From: a virus
Length of the DNA stretch: 25,532 nucleotides
IMG/VR virus record: IMGVR_UViG_3300028115_001464
Span: 1 to 25,532 of that record
Reading direction: 5' to 3' (one strand)
Shown: positions 23,856 to 25,532 of the stretch, piece after piece
Layout: every line of letters begins with the position of its first letter
Position numbering within the stretch: position 1 is the stretch's first letter
Translations under genes and position numbers: made by a program
The notes under the pieces: generated by a model
Seen by the model: only the letters and a program-made list of their open reading frames with translations
What the model was told of the DNA's origin: nothing
The model's database searches: none

Positions 23856-24155
23856 TTAAAATAATCCTGAGTCCTTAGCGAAAAATCCTATAACACCAGC
23901 GCAAGCCGCAACCAGTAACAACCCAAGCCAGTAAGTTATACCACCATTATAAGTTATGATTCGGTATTTTGGAATATCTTCTTTATTTCTTTTTGCTCTA
24001 ATATTTGCTTTTAGTATATCAGAGTCAGTAAAAAGCAATTCCTCAAGTTTTCCAGTGCTGTCCTCTACAACGATCATATTGTAATGATCGTTTGCCGCAC
24101 CTTTCTTTTCTTGATTTTTAATACGATATATCTTACCAGCTTGAATGTTATGCAT
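23856..24155 (-). CDS. Small membrane-anchored protein of unknown function
   Basis: 99 residues. Residues 1-65 are soluble and charged (KIYRIKNQEKKGAA, NMIVVEDSTGKLEELLFTDSDI), like a small beta-rich domain. Residues 73-92 (ITYWLGLLLVAACAGVIGFF) form one membrane helix, with a short tail AKDSGLF. No cleavable signal is present, so the soluble part is probably cytoplasmic. GGAG precedes the ATG; the gap to the upstream gene is 9 bases. I do not recognise a family. Confidence 0.65.
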   Translation of the reverse strand: MHNIQAGKIYRIKNQEKKGAANDHYNMIVVEDSTGKLEELLFTDSDILKANIRAKRNKEDIPKYRIITYNGGITYWLGLLLVAACAGVIGFFAKDSGLF

Positions 24156-24164
24156 GATTATCTC

Positions 24165-25025
24165 CTACCAAGCTCTACATGACCAGTACCTTGCTTTCCA
24201 ACGAGGGCCGGGGTTACTACAGTTGTGACGCGCTCTGAAGTTCTTACGGCGACCGGGATCGCTTTTCTTGATCTTCATGTTTGGATCGCCAAAGCGAACG
24301 ATAACGACTTTACCGCTTCCGTTTCTAACGTAGACGGCACTTTTCTTTGGTCCACCGGGAGTTCTAAAAGGTTTTCCGAGTTGGACTTTGCGACCTTGAT
24401 ATTCGGCGGCATATGCTTCGCCCCCTTTGCGAGCTTCTACAAAGTCATAAATATTTTGAATATAAATTTCTGCTTTAGAAATCATATCCTTTGTCCAATC
24501 TTCAAACTTGACACCCTCAAGATATTCCTCTATCTCCATAAGTTGATGGTGCATCTTCATGAGTTGCTCGCGTTGCATTTGACCTTCGTCGTATTCAGCA
24601 ACGGCTTGCTTCCACAAAGATTGCGCCTTTTTCCATGATTCAGGATCAGGACGATCCTTGTCGTCTTTTTTGGCGGGTTTGTAGTTTTTACCTTCGCGTT
24701 CTTTTTTCTTGCGAATGTTTTCCCAGAGACCGGGGCGTTCAGCAGCCCAATCCCACTCTTCAGTTTCTTCGCCCCAGTCTTCGTACTCTGCTTCTGCCGG
24801 AATATAGAAGTTATCTTCGTCAATATCTTCTGTGTAACCATACTCATTTACGGTGAGGTGAAAGTCTGCTGCTTCTATATAATCAAGACCTTCGGTTGCT
24901 TTACTAATGCAAACCGCAGTTCTCTGTTTCCCGTCTGGATATTCTTTACCCATTGTCGGGTCAGACATACAGCGTGACATAAACTTTGAACGATCTTCAC
25001 CGTCTTTTCTAGATGGGATGGGCAT
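24165..25025 (-). CDS. Phage-type protein with N-terminal PIPxxK domain and C-terminal Cys/Arg-rich domain
   Basis: 286 residues. The first 43 residues (PIPSRKDGEDRSKFMSRCM ... GKQRTAVCISKA, Cys19 and Cys39) match a short segment often placed at the start or end of phage head-related and protease-like proteins. Residues 55-200 are acidic and Trp-rich, then helical and charged. Residues 211-286 contain KPFRTPGGPKKSAVYV, FGDPNM (245-250), NFRARHNC (263-270), and PRWKARYWSC, a conserved domain seen at the C-terminus of many phage proteins. The role is unknown; a structural or maturation role is a guess. It starts at ATG 25025, overlapping the upstream stop by one base. Confidence 0.75.
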   Translation of the reverse strand: MPIPSRKDGEDRSKFMSRCMSDPTMGKEYPDGKQRTAVCISKATEGLDYIEAADFHLTVNEYGYTEDIDEDNFYIPAEAEYEDWGEETEEWDWAAERPGLWENIRKKKEREGKNYKPAKKDDKDRPDPESWKKAQSLWKQAVAEYDEGQMQREQLMKMHHQLMEIEEYLEGVKFEDWTKDMISKAEIYIQNIYDFVEARKGGEAYAAEYQGRKVQLGKPFRTPGGPKKSAVYVRNGSGKVVIVRFGDPNMKIKKSDPGRRKNFRARHNCSNPGPRWKARYWSCRAW

Positions 25026-25399
25026 TATCTTCCTCTCTGAAAGTTAAAAGTGTGAACTCTGGGCGTATGGTAGAATCCAGCACTAACGCCAAATCTAACA
25101 TGACGACGATCTGGACTAACTGCCGTTCGTCCAATATTTAAACTAAATCCACTTGGCAACCACTGAATATATGGTCTATAACCTACTGGATTTCTACTGT
25201 AATATTGATGGTATAGCGGTCTGTGATACTGATGAGCGCCATGATGCCCATGATGCTCTGAACCGCGAACGTGCGGTGGTGGATGATGTCCACGTTGACC
25301 ATGCTCTACTTGTGGTCTTTCTGGTCTTTGTGGTTTCTTATCGTCTGCCAACGCGACTGTAGATGTCAAAAACAAAACTGCCAAGATTAAATTTCTCAT
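25025..25399 (-). CDS. Small secreted His-rich protein
   Basis: 124 residues. Residues 1-18 (MRNLILAVLFLTSTVALA) form a clear signal peptide with cleavage before ADDKK or DDKK. The mature protein is proline- and histidine-rich between residues 24 and 75 (HGQRGHHPPPHVRGSEHHGHH), then a basic C-terminal part with short strands (SLNIGRTAVSPDRRH, FGVSAGFYHTPR). It would be exported and could bind divalent metals. I do not recognise a family. AAAGGAT lies about 9 bases before the ATG, which overlaps the preceding DUF1501-like gene as ATGA. Confidence 0.7.
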   Translation of the reverse strand: MRNLILAVLFLTSTVALADDKKPQRPERPQVEHGQRGHHPPPHVRGSEHHGHHGAHQYHRPLYHQYYSRNPVGYRPYIQWLPSGFSLNIGRTAVSPDRRHVRFGVSAGFYHTPRVHTFNFQRGR

Positions 25400-25532
25400 A
25401 ATGTAATATCCTTTATAATTTTACCATTGTTAGCTATTCTCATTGGGCGACCATTCTTTGCCGTATAGCTTTTTTCGGTATCAATACCTAGTGCGTGACA
25501 CACTGTCATCATCACATCTTCTGCTGCATACG
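25396..25532 (-). CDS. DUF1501-like protein, C-terminal end only (cut by right edge)
   Basis: The visible 44 codons end in ATTA TGA at 25396. The sequence AAEDVMMTVCHALGID followed by TEKSYTAKNGRPMRIANNG and KIIKDI follows the C-terminal end of DUF1501 proteins, where a Asp-Val/Leu-x-A-T strand precedes LGID, and GRP begins the last strand. These are usually secreted, sulfatase-like proteins of Planctomycetes and some relatives. Only the end is seen, so the call is made from this pattern alone. The stop overlaps the start of the His-rich gene. Confidence 0.5.
   Translation of the reverse strand, partial: YAAEDVMMTVCHALGIDTEKSYTAKNGRPMRIANNGKIIKDITL

Noticed and set aside
1-25532. CRISPR array, tRNA or IS element
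   Set aside because: No repeated spacer pattern, no cloverleaf-like segment in the short gaps, and no transposase motif or inverted-repeat pair was found by eye.

Overview
This window is a gene-dense, AT-rich stretch in which all 32 recognisable coding regions lie on the minus strand, so the biology reads from position 25532 down to 1. Most neighbours overlap by 1 to 38 bases or are separated by a few bases, and no gene-free stretch exceeds 70 bases. I see no tRNA, rRNA, CRISPR array or IS element. The layout, a phage-type protein with a conserved C-terminal cysteine/basic domain (24165-25025), a virus-like split replicative polymerase with its own SSB and two free-standing endonucleases point to a large tailed-phage-like virus of an uncultured bacterium. 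A cut-off gene at the right edge looks like the end of a DUF1501 protein. That family is typical of Planctomycetes and relatives, so a planctomycete-type host is a reasonable guess but not proven. A host genomic island is the main alternative.

Region by region, in transcription order. (A) 25532-23856: end of a DUF1501-like gene, a small secreted His-rich protein, a phage-type protein with a Cys/Arg-rich C-terminal domain, and a small membrane protein. (B) 23855-20769: an unusual three-part protein (glycosyltransferase, phosphoribosyltransferase, HAD hydrolase), a sulfotransferase and a methyltransferase. (C) 20759-15983: a replication module with its own promoters. DNA polymerase III alpha is encoded as two separate genes. 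The first carries PHP, palm and thumb with all three catalytic aspartates; the second carries fingers, HhH and OB. A DnaQ-like 3'-5' exonuclease gene and an HNH endonuclease gene lie between them. An ssb gene with its own promoter follows.

(D) 15981-1899: about 14 kb of glycan genes. These are many glycosyltransferases (GT4, GT2/GT-A types, a GT15/Kre2-like one, a CgeB-like one), an FkbM methyltransferase, a nucleotidyltransferase-like protein, an oxidoreductase/acetyltransferase/aminotransferase trio resembling the Wlb/Wbp acetamido-sugar pathway, and a GDP-L-fucose synthase. (E) 1902-1: a hypothetical protein, a second endonuclease (HTH, NUMOD-like linker, PD-(D/E)XK/Vsr-like), and a truncated gene resembling phage recombination accessory proteins.

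Taken together, the window seems to encode part of a viral replisome embedded in a large system for building a decorated glycan: fucosylated, N-acetylated, methylated and possibly sulfated. The most unusual items are the polymerase split at the palm/fingers boundary around an exonuclease and an HNH gene, a clamp-binding-like QLTLF sequence at the start of that HNH protein, the three-domain fusion protein, and a promoter core (CTATAATA) repeated in the three gaps that hold promoters.
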